This document shows, piece by piece, positions 11,799 through 22,481 of a DNA stretch of 64,000 nt. Numbering within the stretch: the first letter of the stretch is position 1; each line of letters starts with the position of its first letter. Position numbers and translations under genes: made by a program. The stretch comes from Verticillium longisporum (Eukaryota > Ascomycota > Sordariomycetes > Glomerellales > Plectosphaerellaceae): NCBI GenBank assembly GCA_019188255.1, contig JAETXT010000007.1, forward strand, positions 992,001 to 1,056,000, read 5' to 3'. The notes beneath the pieces are model-generated. The model did not search any database. It had not been told where the DNA came from and saw only the letters and a list, made by a program, of their open reading frames with translations.

Positions 11799-13070
11799 TC
11801 AAGCATGGGGGTCCGGCACCCAGAACAAAACCTCCTGGTCTGCTGTGGCGAAGAAGTTGTACCGGGGATTCCAAGCAAGCACGGCCGCCTCGCGCTTGTC
11901 CTCCAGAACTGTTAAAGGGTCTAGAACCTGCTCATCGGACGGCGTACCCTGCGTGTCCCATACCAAGACATCCTTCTTCGACCCGCTGAGCACGTACCGG
12001 CCGTCCACTGTGAATGAGCAGTCCCCGCTGCTTTCCGGGCTAGATCCTTCGTCTGCGCCAAAGCCTTCGGCCGACTCTCCCGCTGCCCGTCGCCTCGTTC
12101 CTCCCTCGGGCTTGCGCAGATATGCTTTTAGGTGACCATCAAATGCATCTAGCAAGAAGTGCCCGTTACCTCTGGTTCCTAGAAGGATGTGTTTTCCGTC
12201 GTTCGAAAACTCAAGTTTCGTCCAGCCTTTCATGGAGAAGTCCTTGTCGACAGAGCGGACAGCATCGACGACATCAAAAACTCAAAAGGGCGCCTTGTCA
12301 AAGTTACGGCAGTCATATGGGAGGACCGAGCCACTGGCTGGCGAAGCCACGCCAAAGACATTGCCCGAGGGGTCATAGGCGGCCAGAGTAGGTTGGTTGA
12401 GAAAGAGCTGACCACACCACTGCTTTGACTTGATATCCCAGAGGCGGACTGTGTCGTCCTTGGCGCAGGAAATGAAGTTGTCCGTGCCAGGGTGTACTGC
12501 TAGGCACGTCACGGCTTTCTCATGGCCCTCGAAGTAACGGATGAAGGAGTTGTCGTGGGTCGCGAGGTATCGGATCTGGTCTAGGTTGTCGTCATTAGCT
12601 TCAATCTTGACAGTTTCTTCTGTGGGAATGGCGTGTTTCTGCCTACCATTCTGCTTAGTACTGGCGTAGATGATGCTGGACGTTGTATGGGTGAACTTGG
12701 CTAGCTTGACGCCATATTTCTTGCTCAACAGGCTCTTCTCGTGCCTGCCCTCTCGAACATTGTAGATCTGGATCGTTTCGTCGCTTTCCGAGGTCATGAG
12801 AAGCTCGCCAGGGTCGTCAAAGTCAAGGGATAAGATGTGAGGAGTGGAACGGCCATCTTTGATGTCTTCTCTGCGGAACAGCTGCTATTGCGTCAATACG
12901 GAGCAAGTGAGTTTAGCGACATCAAAAGTAGGGCGCACCTTTGTCGGCCGGAAGCTTAAGATGACGTCGCTGACGCGAGATGTACTACTGGGCGTGTTTC
13001 GCGTGATGTTTAATGAGTTGCCGTTTGTCGAGGCGGCGTCGCGGTCCAAGTCCATCGGCGTGGAAGCCAT
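11799..13070 (-). CDS. SWD2: WD40 protein Swd2 with an in-frame TGA
   Basis: WD-repeat protein shared by the COMPASS histone H3K4 methyltransferase and the cleavage/polyadenylation factor, acting in the nucleus. Exons 12939..13070 and 11799..12884. The N-terminus ends ILSFRPTK|QLFRREDIKDG, the conserved Swd2 start of propeller blade 1. A clear blade lies at GHEKAVTCLAVHPGTDNF followed by VRLWDIKSK. The last blade closes with LAWNPRYNFFATADQEVLFW. The reading frame is broken by one TGA at 12282..12284, between DKAPF and VFDVVDAVRSVD, both of which are conserved and in the same frame. A truncated product would have about 244 residues against about 405 in full. A nonsense mutation, a pair of compensating base-call errors, or readthrough are possible; no intron fits. 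Confidence 0.9.
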
Positions 13071-14009
13071 CTTGGGTAGCTATGTAGGAGGGCACCTTCG
13101 TAGAGGACCAGAAAGTTGTCTGCGTTGCTCGAAGAGATTCGTGTGGTGTTCCTCGGGGCAAAGAATGGTCCGAAAGGGCGGCGTATGTTTGGGTCAGAGT
13201 CGATCGAAGCAAGTCGCAGGTGGCCTGGGCAGGGTCGCGTCTGTCAACGTGAACAGTTGGTGCTGGCTCTTGGGAGCAAGACGATGGAGGGGCAGCGTAC
13301 TGTGCAGAATAGTGCAGCGTAGGAACGGTCCATCCATTCAGGCCAAAACAGCTTTCTGCTGGAGCTTGGTCTTGGGCCTTGGCATGTTTCCCAGCTTCTC
13401 AGTTTGCTACCCGGCAAAAGCCGCCCGTGTGGGGATCGAGGTGAGTGACCCCAGCGTTTTAGGGATGGCAATGCAGGGACCGTCCATTGCTCATAACGCT
13501 TGAGCCTTGGGGTAGGAAGCGTGCACGCGCCCTCCGGATATCGGACTTACTGAATGAGGTTGAAAATTATGTCGCTGTCCGGTGCCGCGTGGCAGCATTG
13601 GACAGAGCTATAGCAGCGCCTGTTACAAAGTCAAAAAGCCATTGAGTAAGCCAATTCCAATCAAGGTCAGCACAATTGTCAGCCTGCCACGTTGTCAATT
13701 GTTTGTCCCGAAAACCGCTCTGTGGAAAGCTGCTGCATGTGCTGGTGCATCTCACTCAGCAAGGTAGAGAGAGGTCCTTACACTCCTGAAGCTGCCCACT
13801 ACTTGCCTAGGGGTACTATGCTAACCGCGACAAGCCGAGCCCGGCATTGCATCGCGACCTCAATCCGACTTTCGACTCACCAACCTTCGGCGCACGACCC
13901 TCGACCTACAAGCTCTCCTGCAGCATCGCCCAGCACCCTTTGACCTGTGCCAGAGTCGCTCCAGAAGAACCAGCATCCGATCAAGTCTGGTCTCGAAGCC
14001 TCCGGCGCC
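13071..14009. other. Divergent promoter region, SWD2 / OAC1
   Basis: Holds the leaders of SWD2 (-) and the carrier gene (+). The plus-strand open frame over 12844-13503 is antisense to SWD2 exon 1 and continues into this leader; I see no domain in it. Confidence 0.5.
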
Positions 14010-15159
14010 ATGTCAACAACGCTGGGGTAATTCCTTCCCACGCTCCCCGTCCCTGGCTTTGCGCCGATGCTCTTCCCGGCCAGACCCAGCTGACTCTTTG
14101 TACAGCGCCTTCCTCGCTGGTGGCATCGCCGCCTGCGGTGCCGTCACAGCCACACACCCTTTCGAGACGGTCAAGATCCGGTGCGTCCCCGTTATGCGGA
14201 TACGCATGTCTAGTATATTGAAATCCTCGGCTGACCGTGACACGCGCCGAACAGGATGCAGCTTCAGGGCGAGCTCCAGGACAAAGGCCATCAACCACAC
14301 AAGTACAGAGGACCCCTCCAGGGAGTGTCGGTCATCGTGCGGAATGAAGGCGTCAAGGGTATCTACAGGGGAATAGGGAGCGCATACATCTATCAAATCC
14401 TGCTCAACGGCTGCCGACTTGGTTTTTACGAGCCCATGCGTGGCACCCTGACCAAGCTCGTGTTTGATGACAGCAAGGTCCAGAGCCTGGGCGTCAACAT
14501 GATTTGCGGTGCCGGCTCAGGTATCATCGGTGCCGCCATGGGCAGCCCGTTCTTTCTCGTCAAGACAAGACTGCAGAGCTTCTCGCCATTTCTACCCGTC
14601 GGCACCCAGCACAACTACAAGAACGCATGGAACGGCTTCACTTCCATCTACAAGGCCGAGGGTGGCCGTGGTCTCTACAGAGGCGTTGGCGCCGCCATGA
14701 TCAGGACTGGCTTTGGCAGCTCTGTACAGCTCCCCACCTATTTCTTTGCCAAGAGGAGACTGGTCCGTCACTTCGGCATGGAGGAGGGGCCCGCTCTCCA
14801 TCTCGCCAGCAGCACCGTCAGCGGCTTTGTTGTCTGCTGCGTCATGCATCCTCCAGGTCTGTCCTCTCTCTTTCTTGTTTTTTTGGTAGCTCCCGAGTTG
14901 CAATGCTAACTCACAGCCAGACACAATCATGTCTCGTCTTTACAACCAGAATGGAAACCTGTATAAGGGCGTCTTCGACTGCCTCCTCAAGACCATTCGG
15001 ACCGAGGGCTTGTTCGCCATTTACAAGGGCTTTGTCCCGCATCTTGCTCGCATCCTGCCCCATACTATCCTGACATTGAGCTTGGCGGAGCAGACGAACA
15101 AGCTGGTCCGCGTTTTGGAAACCCGTATTTTGAGCCCGGTGGCGTTGGAAAGCCCATGA
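14010..15159 (+). CDS. OAC1: Mitochondrial carrier, oxaloacetate/sulfate (Oac1) type
   Basis: Inner-membrane transporter of the SLC25 family, 310 residues from exons 14010..14026, 14106..14180, 14255..14856 and 14921..15159. The three tandem repeats are all present, with signature motifs PFETVKIR, SPFFLVKTR and PPDTIMSR, each at the end of an odd-numbered helix. The unusual second and third motifs, and the short N-terminus MSTTLGAFLAGG, match the Oac1 / SLC25A34-35 group rather than ADP/ATP or citrate carriers. Yeast Oac1 moves oxaloacetate, sulfate and isopropylmalate; substrate here is inferred by family. Introns fall at phase 2, 2 and 1 and all close exactly. Confidence 0.93.
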
Positions 15160-15395
15160 GGCTTCTTGGTTGGGATGTAACTGTGCCATACATATATAGA
15201 GGACAGGGATAGACAAACAAGGCGGTGGAGGTGTTGTGGGGTGTAAAAACGTGCGGACGGCCGCCACGAGGAAATCATCACTGGGTAGCGTCTGTGTCGA
15301 AAGGGGTGCATCTCGAAACCATGTACCTGTTAGCCATACTCGTCACTGCGAATATTACTTTTTTTGACCTTTTTTCATTCAGTACCCAGTAGCCC

Positions 15396-16645
15396 TCAAC
15401 CGCGAAGGGACCTTTCGCAGCCGTAGCACAACTGGTTCGTGGTCCCCAGCGCCGCAGCGTCATCCACCGTCAGGCCTATCTCACCTTTCCAGCGCGCCTC
15501 TCCCAACTCATCCCTCGTCATGCCACACATGCCACAGGCGTCCCTGCCGGCAGGCTTCTCGAGCTTGCCTGTCGTGCGCACGACATTGGCGATGACATTA
15601 GGGTACTTGTCCTCGACCTCGGCAAAGTGCCGCGCCATGACGTCCTCGATGCTCAGCTCCTTATGCGAGACAACGCTGCCGCTGGCAACGCCGACGCCGG
15701 GGTCATCCGCCGTCAACCCGGCCATGGCCACATCGGCCATGCTGTTGTAGGCGACAATCTCCTTCCTCAGGATGTCACGCAAGGGGTAGTATACCGGAAA
15801 TTCCCACTGCCGCCCCGCTACATTACGGCTGCCCGTCTCCGTCTCCATCTCAGTCTTGCCCGTCAGCGCCGCAAAACTGGTCAGAGGGAAGCTGCCGTCA
15901 GAGACAAGCCAGGGAATGGCGTATCCACGCCCCTTGGCCGTCTCAGACAGGGTCAGCTCGGCGAGGGCTGTGGTGTTGTAGCCCATCATGAGCGCTGTGC
16001 ATCCCCTTTGTGCAGCAATGTGGAAAAGGAGATGACGAAGGAAGAGGCGGAGGACGTCGACGCGGGAGGTGACAGATGGGAGGCTCTCGAGTAGGTGGCG
16101 CAAAGCGGCGGTGGGCTCCACATCAGCTTTTAACCCAGGCAGAGCTGTCCAGTCTATGGTTTGGGCATCGAGAACAGCGCTGATGGGAACGGAGTCGATG
16201 CATATATCTGGGAACCGGTCACAGTATTTCTGCAGCAGGTTGGCTGAAGCTAGTTGTGAGGCGGGCGTGGATGGTGCCAGGTTGGTGTCGATGTGGACGA
16301 CGTGGAGTTCATAGACATTGCGTGGATTCGCATCTTTGAGCCACCGTAGGTTGGCGTCCAAGACCTGTAGGAGGCCCGCGGAGGAGGAGCCGAATGAGAG
16401 GCCAAGTAGGTATCTTGGTGGCCGACCTGTTGAGGCGCGGAGTTCCTTCAGTGGTTGGCTCAGGCGCTTGACGACCTTCTGTGAGACATAGGCAGAGAAG
16501 CAGTTACTTCAGATGTTAGAATGGGGGTTTCAGTCGGAATCATTGTGGTCCGGAAGACATACTCGCAGAGAGAATCGAGTCTTACAAGGATGGTGGCGGG
16601 GTTCACCTTGCATCTCTTGCACGGCTTGTCCTGCTTGTCCCCCAT
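15396..16645 (-). CDS. NCS2: Cytoplasmic tRNA 2-thiolation protein 2 (Ncs2/Ctu2)
   Basis: Partner of Ncs6/Ctu1 in 2-thiolation of the wobble uridine of tRNA-Lys, -Glu and -Gln. Exons 16563..16645 and 15396..16506 give 397 residues. The N-terminal zinc-ribbon-like CKRC motif, followed across the intron by LCDNCFSAYV, is characteristic. The core includes RYLLGLSFGSSSAGLLQVLD, corresponding to the P-loop region of the PP-loop ATPase fold in degenerate form, and VVHIDTNL. The C-terminus has a second Cys cluster, CGMCGMTRDEL and LCYGCERSL. It converges on the OAC1 gene with only about 236 bases between the stops. Confidence 0.94.
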
Positions 16646-17555
16646 CGTAGTTGCGCTTGGGCATCGATATCAATATTCCGGAGATGTCAATAACAAGATC
16701 AGGTACCCAAATTTGCAGGAGCCAGGTGAGAGACGTGGGGTGGTTGAGATTCAGGTGGTATGTGGTATGCTTTCTGTTGAAGACAATGATGAGTCAGGAG
16801 AATTTTCTGTGCATATTCTCCATGGCCAAGTGCTCTTTACAAGCTCAATCAATATATGGCAAACTACTTAGCCTCCCTATCTATGTTGTATGATCAATGC
16901 AATGCGTAGACTTAAATTCAGCACGTGCATCTTTTCCTCCACTCAATAATTCACCCAGCCAACACACCAACGTTGGCTCTCGCGAATGTATGAGTGGAAT
17001 TACTGGCGAAGTCGATTTTTTTTTATTCTTTGCTTCTTCATGCACCAGCCAATGTGGGACGGAGAGTATGTCAGCGCTCCTAAGGATAAAGACACCGGGC
17101 CCAGAGCCTACAAGTCCAAGAAAGCAGAGCTCTCTCATCGTGTAAATTTCCAGCAAAGAGCCTACATAGGAACTGATCATGCGCTGTGGCGCACATGCAT
17201 CTGACCCATGGTCGCTGAAGGCACTGATCTCGATTATTTTGTTTTCAGGTTGATCGATTGCTTGTAGACGAGGATTAAGCCCCACAGCCTGTTTTTACGC
17301 CCCGAGTTCACTGACCGCTCATTAAAAGGAGAATTGAACAAAACAAGCTTCTGGCTACAAGCTAATCGGAACAACACATCTCAGATCTGATGCAGCAGAC
17401 CCCCCAGACTGGCGTAATAGGGCGACGAGCGAAGAGTTCAGGCAGTAGCGCAGAAGTGGAGGCGTGTCTACAGGCTGTTTCAGACGTCCAGCAAACACAT
17501 GGGTGCGACAAGCACTGAGCAAGAGCCACCGCATGGACTGCTGTGAACTTAGGTA

Positions 17556-17805
17556 CAGTGGGGAGACAAAAAAACGACGGATTGCCATTATGAGAAATAC
17601 TGACTTAACTTTCAAAATATTATTATAAAATAGAGAAGATAGACATTAGTAATCTAAAAAATAGACGCTACAGATTTAGTAAGGTTCTATTAGACTTATT
17701 AGAATCACTATTTACAGTGATCTATAGGATAAGTAGTAGAGGTCAGAAAACTATATATTTTCGTGTGGAATCGGAAATCCGTCGTTTTTTTTTATCGCAT
17801 GACTG
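17556..17805. mobile_element. MITE-like element A (degenerate)
   Basis: About 250 bases, AT-rich inside, with inverted ends: left CAGT...ACAAAAAAACGACGGATT (17556-17584) and right AATCCGTCGTTTTTTTTT...ACTG (17776-17805). The CAGT/ACTG tips and a TA directly before the left end fit a Tc1/mariner-type element. The right end lacks the flanking TA and overlaps the left end of element B. No transposase frame inside. Confidence 0.6.
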
Positions 17806-18084
17806 TCAAGCTGGTGCCAAAAAAAAGCCGCGTGGCGATTCCACCACCAATTCCATCACCACTAATTCTAGCTATAGAGGCCAAGGTAGACCTCCAAGCA
17901 CATCCAGAAAGCGTCAATCACTGAATTGACTAAATAGTACAGATGATGCGAGATATAATAGAAATAAAGGCCAGGATAATTGAATGATAGAAACTGGGAA
18001 GTACTTCTATTGATATAGGGGTCCCTAACTAATACAAGTACCTATCTTTTTCCCACGCGGCTCTTTTTGGCACCAGCCTGACTG
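17803..18084. mobile_element. MITE-like element B (degenerate)
   Basis: About 282 bases with inverted ends of about 32 bases: left at 17803-17835 (core GCTGGTGCCAAAAA then AGCCGCGTGG) and right at 18053-18084, its reverse complement with a few mismatches. The right end finishes ACTG followed by TA, again as in Tc1/mariner elements. Non-coding, AT-rich centre. Confidence 0.65.
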
Positions 18085-18106
18085 TACCTTAGACACCTTG
18101 TCTTAG

Positions 18107-18264
18107 GATCCTGGTAGGTAGGTTGGCTGAGAGGCTATCACAGTGCGGACCATAGGCACCTTCACATCCATTCTACCTACCACCTGCCATGACGTCAAAT
18201 ACAGCATCCCAACATAAAGGTACCTAGGTACCTACGTACTACCTACCCCTCGTAGGTACCTTAC
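18107..18264. repeat. GGTACCTA / TAGGTACC island
   Basis: Several overlapping TACCTA, GGTACC and TAGGTA hexamers in both orientations, densest at 18218-18264. The same motif recurs in other intergenic stretches of the window. Confidence 0.6.
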
Positions 18265-19027
18265 TTTGGGTGCGGCACAGTGCAGCATTGTCTCCACTGA
18301 TGGGCGATGCGACTAGAGCGGTCACCGTAATCCAGACCTTTCCAGCCCATCCTCATCTCTTTCCCTCTCCTCCAACCGACTGCTACCCACATGGACCCAT
18401 CTGCCATTGTCGAGGCTGGATGAAACGAACTCTACTACTTGATTGCTGACCCTTGATTGTTGCCATCTCCCTGGTCTGTACCCGCCGTCTCATAATCGCA
18501 TGAAGCAGATCTGCGCCTCCGCCCCTGGCCCCGCCCGACGGCCTCACCATCAGATGGCGCTTCAGTCTTGAAACCTGCGACACCTTCGTGCCAATCCTTG
18601 GAAAGCTTAGCACTCTGCACATGCCGCATCCTGACTGAGACACCCCTTGATCACCACGAATCCTGCGAGGAACCACTACAACTCGACGGATCGTCCTTCG
18701 GGACACACTCGAGCTTTCCCTTCGTTCTGTTTGTTGATTGTCATTGCACTTCTTGCTCCTTCTTGTCCATCCACCTGCCTCCCCAACAACACCGTCATCG
18801 CCCACTCTCCTGAGCGCTACTCGCCAGTGAGGTAACGCCCGTCAACAGCCGACGCCAATTCTTTTCCATGCATCGCTTTCACGACTCAGCAACTAATAGT
18901 GATTTCCGCTTTATCCAGACGAGACCAGGCTGGCACCCATTGGCTCAAATAATCCAGCCGTGAACGGCCTCATCACCATCCCCCTCGAGAGCTACCTCGC
19001 TTGACGCATGCATCACGGTCACCTACC

Positions 19028-20352
19028 ATGGCTGCCGTATCACAGCAACTGCGCCCCGTGCTTCCCGAGCGAGGTACAACTATCGCCATACCAACCGCAG
19101 CACCTCCAGCGTTGATTTCGAGCGACGCCAATCAGACTCGTCTACGGAGCCGATCCATGCTTGACACTTATGCTTCTCCTGTCAACCAGAATGGCAGCTT
19201 CGAGTTTGATCGCGAGGTCAAAAGCGGCCATGTACAAAAGCGCACCCAAAAGACCAAGGTCAGTCTACCTCTGGCCCATATCGAATTACCGGACTTCCGC
19301 TAACGTACAGGCAGACCTGGAAATCCATCTACCTCGTTTTGCGACCCAATGCCCTTTCGCTGTACAAGACGGACAAAGAGGACAAGCTGAGACACAAGAT
19401 CAACCTTTCCGACCTTACTGCCGTAGCCCTGCTCCGTGATCCAAAGCAAAAGCGAAAGCATGTCTTCGGCTGCTTCTCACCCGCCAAAAACTACCACTTC
19501 CAAGCGAAAGACGATAACGACGCCCAGCAATGGGTTGACCTAATACGGACGTATGCAAGGATTGACGAAGAGGAGGAAGAGTTGCTGCTGGCAAGTCCCG
19601 TCGCCCAACGAGGATCGTACCTCCCACCTATTTCGAATGGCAGCTACGCCGATCCGGCTTTGCGTGAAAGGGTGACATCCAGCTCTCCCGAGCCTTTGGA
19701 CCCTCCTGCGCCTCGCTTTATTTCTACCGATAAACGTCGTCCGTCAAACATGTTGGACTCTTCGGGCTACTCTGGCAATGAATTGGCCTCTCATTCCGAC
19801 TTTTCCGACACTGAAATGCAACGCCTTCGGGGCATGTCCATTGAGGATCTCGCTGGACAGTCCCCACAAGACAGCGGCGTCTTGTTAGACTCAGGCCTAC
19901 CCGACAGACCACAGATGAAACACCGGAATTCAAGCCAGGTCAGCGGCCTCAACCTCGAGCACGACCCAGATCGTGTCATTTGGCAAGGCTGGCTGTGGTT
20001 CCTTCGCAACAAGGGAGGGGTAAGGCAATGGAAGAGGCAGTGGGCAGTGCTGCGGCCTCGAAACTTCATCCTCTACAAAGACGAGTCTGAGTACACTGCG
20101 CAGTTCCTTCGACCCATGTCAGCTATCGTCGACGTTGTGGACATCGACCCGGTCAGCAAGACCAAATGCCACTGTTTGCAGCTCATCACCGACGAGAAGA
20201 GCTACCGCTTTTGTGCTCCTGATGAAGAGTCGCTGGTGCTCTGTCTGGGCGCCTTCAAGAGTCTCCTTGCCAAACGGCGAGAGCTAGAGGCACGAGCAGC
20301 CGCAAATGCAAGCCATGCGACTGCGATACCGGCACCAGTGACCACTGTGTAA
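19028..20352 (+). CDS. Double PH-domain protein
   Basis: Protein of 422 residues from exons 19028..19258 and 19315..20352. A first pleckstrin-homology domain starts at VKSGHVQKRTQKTK, runs across the intron into TWKSIYLVLRPNALSLYK, and ends near AQQWVDLIRTYARI (about residues 65-150). A Ser/Pro-rich linker of about 145 residues follows. The second PH domain (about 298-400) begins WQGWLWFLRNKGG and has the conserved C-terminal Trp position replaced (LCLGAFKSLLAKR). Such domains usually bind phosphoinositides or small GTPases at membranes; the specific role here is unknown. The start is the ATG in a good context at 19028. An earlier out-of-frame ATG lies at 19008. Confidence 0.9.
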
Positions 20353-21213
20353 ACTGCACACCGCGTCTTCTGCAATTCACTTTTGATTCTACCTTCTGCT
20401 ACCCAAGGGTGGGTGTCCTACCACGGGTAGGCGCCATTGTAGGCCATGAGGCCATGTATACTGCTGTATAATCTCTTTTACGACACGACGTATGAATCCC
20501 CACGATGTAAGACTGGAAGCACGTCAATTGCGCGACCCAGCTTGCTACCCTGTTTATTTTGTCAGTTCGAGCCAATTGATAGTGTTCCCTAAGCCTCAGA
20601 CGGCCTTGGAAGACAATCTTTGTACATAGAAAACCATAGGGGTCTTCCTCACTTGTCATTGACATTTGGCCCTCCCACTCCCGTGGAATCCAATGCGATT
20701 CAGATTGACTCTTCTTGAACGGGGCTCTCCCCCAATCCACAATGATAGTTGGCATGTGGTCGATGACCACCTGCTCAATGGATACGACGATGCAACGACA
20801 ACAAAACCCTTTGAATGCGATGTTCTTCTCGAGGCCCGTCCTTCTTGGGTGTAGCCGGTGTAGGCAGGCAGGCAGGTAGGTAGTAAATTGAACCACGTGT
20901 ATGTGATATCTTCACAGCATACGTGTTGCATGTCTCTATCATTTCATTTCCAAATGAACTGTGTCAGACTTCCTTGTTGTCACTGACATCAAGTCAGTGT
21001 GAGTTGTGGCCATGGAATATTCCGTACAAATCAAAGTGCAGGTTGCTGTGTCACAGACCTGTGAGGAAAACCACTACACCACATAAGACATGTTGAAGCA
21101 TGATGCTCGGTCATTAACGCGTGTCGTTGCTGGGAAAGCGTCGACCAGTGCATCCCTGTTCTAGACCACCAAGACCCAGTCCTGAACGTGCCGTGTCCCC
21201 CTGTCCCTCATGC
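20353..21213. other. Convergent intergenic region
   Basis: Shared 3' flank of the PH-domain gene (+) and the acidic-tail gene (-). Contains a GGCAGGTAGGTAG patch at about 20861-20883. No gene recognised. Confidence 0.5.
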
Positions 21214-22481
21214 CTAATTTGATAATCCAAAGAAAGCATCGTCGAACTGCACATCGTCCATGTTGTCGCCAGCATAAAACATATCGTCGAAGCTGCTGCC
21301 GTCCCCGTTATTGCCAAGGTTCATGTCAAGGTCCATGTTGCCACCGATGCCATCCAGATCGAATATGTCATTGTCCACGGCAGCCGTCGACTGCGGGTCG
21401 CCCGCCTTCTGGTCGCCTTGAATTTTAGGCGGTTCCGTAGTTGTCACGGCCGTGCTGGCGGTAGTGGCCACTGACTGCACAGGAGCTGTGACTGGCAGCA
21501 GGCCATCCAGGGTGGACATTTCAGCCGCTGCGGGCACACCAGACGTCGTACCCATGTCGGGCTGCGGTGCCACGTCCGCCGTTGGTTGGCTTTGCGAGTC
21601 CACAGACGGATCGAGACCGAAGGTGATGTCTGTAAAGTCAAACTCGGACCCGTTGCCCCCGCCTCCTTGGTTCTCTCCGCCGCTAAGGTCAAAGAGACCA
21701 TCCATCGGCGCTTCGGGGGCCGACGCCATAGAGGGCTCCGGCGCGACAGGCGACCTTGCTGGAGTCTCTTCTGATTTAACAGGGATGCTATCCATCGGAG
21801 CCATCATGGCCTGTGGCACCGACGGCGTTGGTTCGCGCTTGATGTCCGCTTTCGGCTGTACGGGAGTCGGCATGCTGTCATTGCCGCCCATGTCAGGTAT
21901 GGGCGCCATCGGCGCCATCGGCGGCGGTGCAGGACTTTCTTGCGCAGCAGAAAACGGAGCAGACTGGGTAGGTTCCTCCTTGAGCGGGGGTGAGGGCGGT
22001 GATTTCTGGGCAAGTTCAGGACTGGCGACAACCAGGGTGACCGAGGCTGGTGATGCGATCATGGGCGCAGGCGAAGCCTTGATCGCCTCTTCTGGCTGTG
22101 GCGCGCGGCGTTGTTGAAGACGGTCCAAGTCCCTCTGTAAAGCCCCTTTCGCTCTCATCTGCAGAGACTCGTCAGCAGGGCTGTATGGATGGATCGTGGT
22201 AAGGGAAAGGGTGGGCTTACGACTTCACTTTCTAGATCATTGAGCGCCCAGTGGAAATTCTCAATGGTTTCTGGCAGACGAGTCTGAAGCGATGCATGGA
22301 TCTGAGAGACATTTTGTCGATTCGGTTGCTTGGTCGATGCCTTGAGGGCCTTGCCAATCTGTATGATCTGGGTGCCCAGGGTCAACATCACCTGAGTCGG
22401 GGGTTTGGAGGGAGAACGACTCACGACGTCGTTCAGCATGTATTGCAGCTGGTCAAGAGGGTCTTTCGGTTTATGTGACAT
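21214..22481 (-). CDS. Unrecognised protein with helical N-terminus and acidic tail
   Basis: Exons 22221..22481 and 21214..22158 encode 401 residues. I do not recognise the family. The first 110 residues (MSHKPKDPLDQLQYMLNDVV to about RDLDRLQQRR) are predicted helical, with heptad-like spacing. The middle is Pro/Ala/Ser-rich. The last 60 residues alternate acidic and bulky hydrophobic residues (DIFDLDGIGG, SSFDDMFYAG, VQFDDAFFGLSN), a pattern typical of transcription-activation segments. A Mediator tail-type subunit is one possibility, held weakly. The intron is flanked by a clean GTAAGC donor and CTGCAG acceptor with a CTGAC branch, which supports a real gene. The start ATG at 22481 is the first in the conserved-looking helical part. 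Confidence 0.75.

Larger units (their letters stand above)
16646..19027. other. Divergent intergenic region with MITE pair
   Basis: Separates NCS2 (-) from the PH-domain gene (+). It contains two MITE-like elements (listed separately) in AT-rich DNA at 17556-18084, then dense TACCTA/GGTACC patches at about 18107-18264, and a pyrimidine-rich leader before the PH gene. No gene recognised. Confidence 0.6.

Noticed and set aside
12844..13503. 219-residue plus-strand open frame
   Set aside because: Antisense to SWD2 exon 1 and its leader, no recognisable domain.
17600..18050. RIP-mutated transposon relic with coding content
   Set aside because: The stretch is AT-rich but too short, has no transposase similarity in any frame, and fits non-coding MITE interiors.
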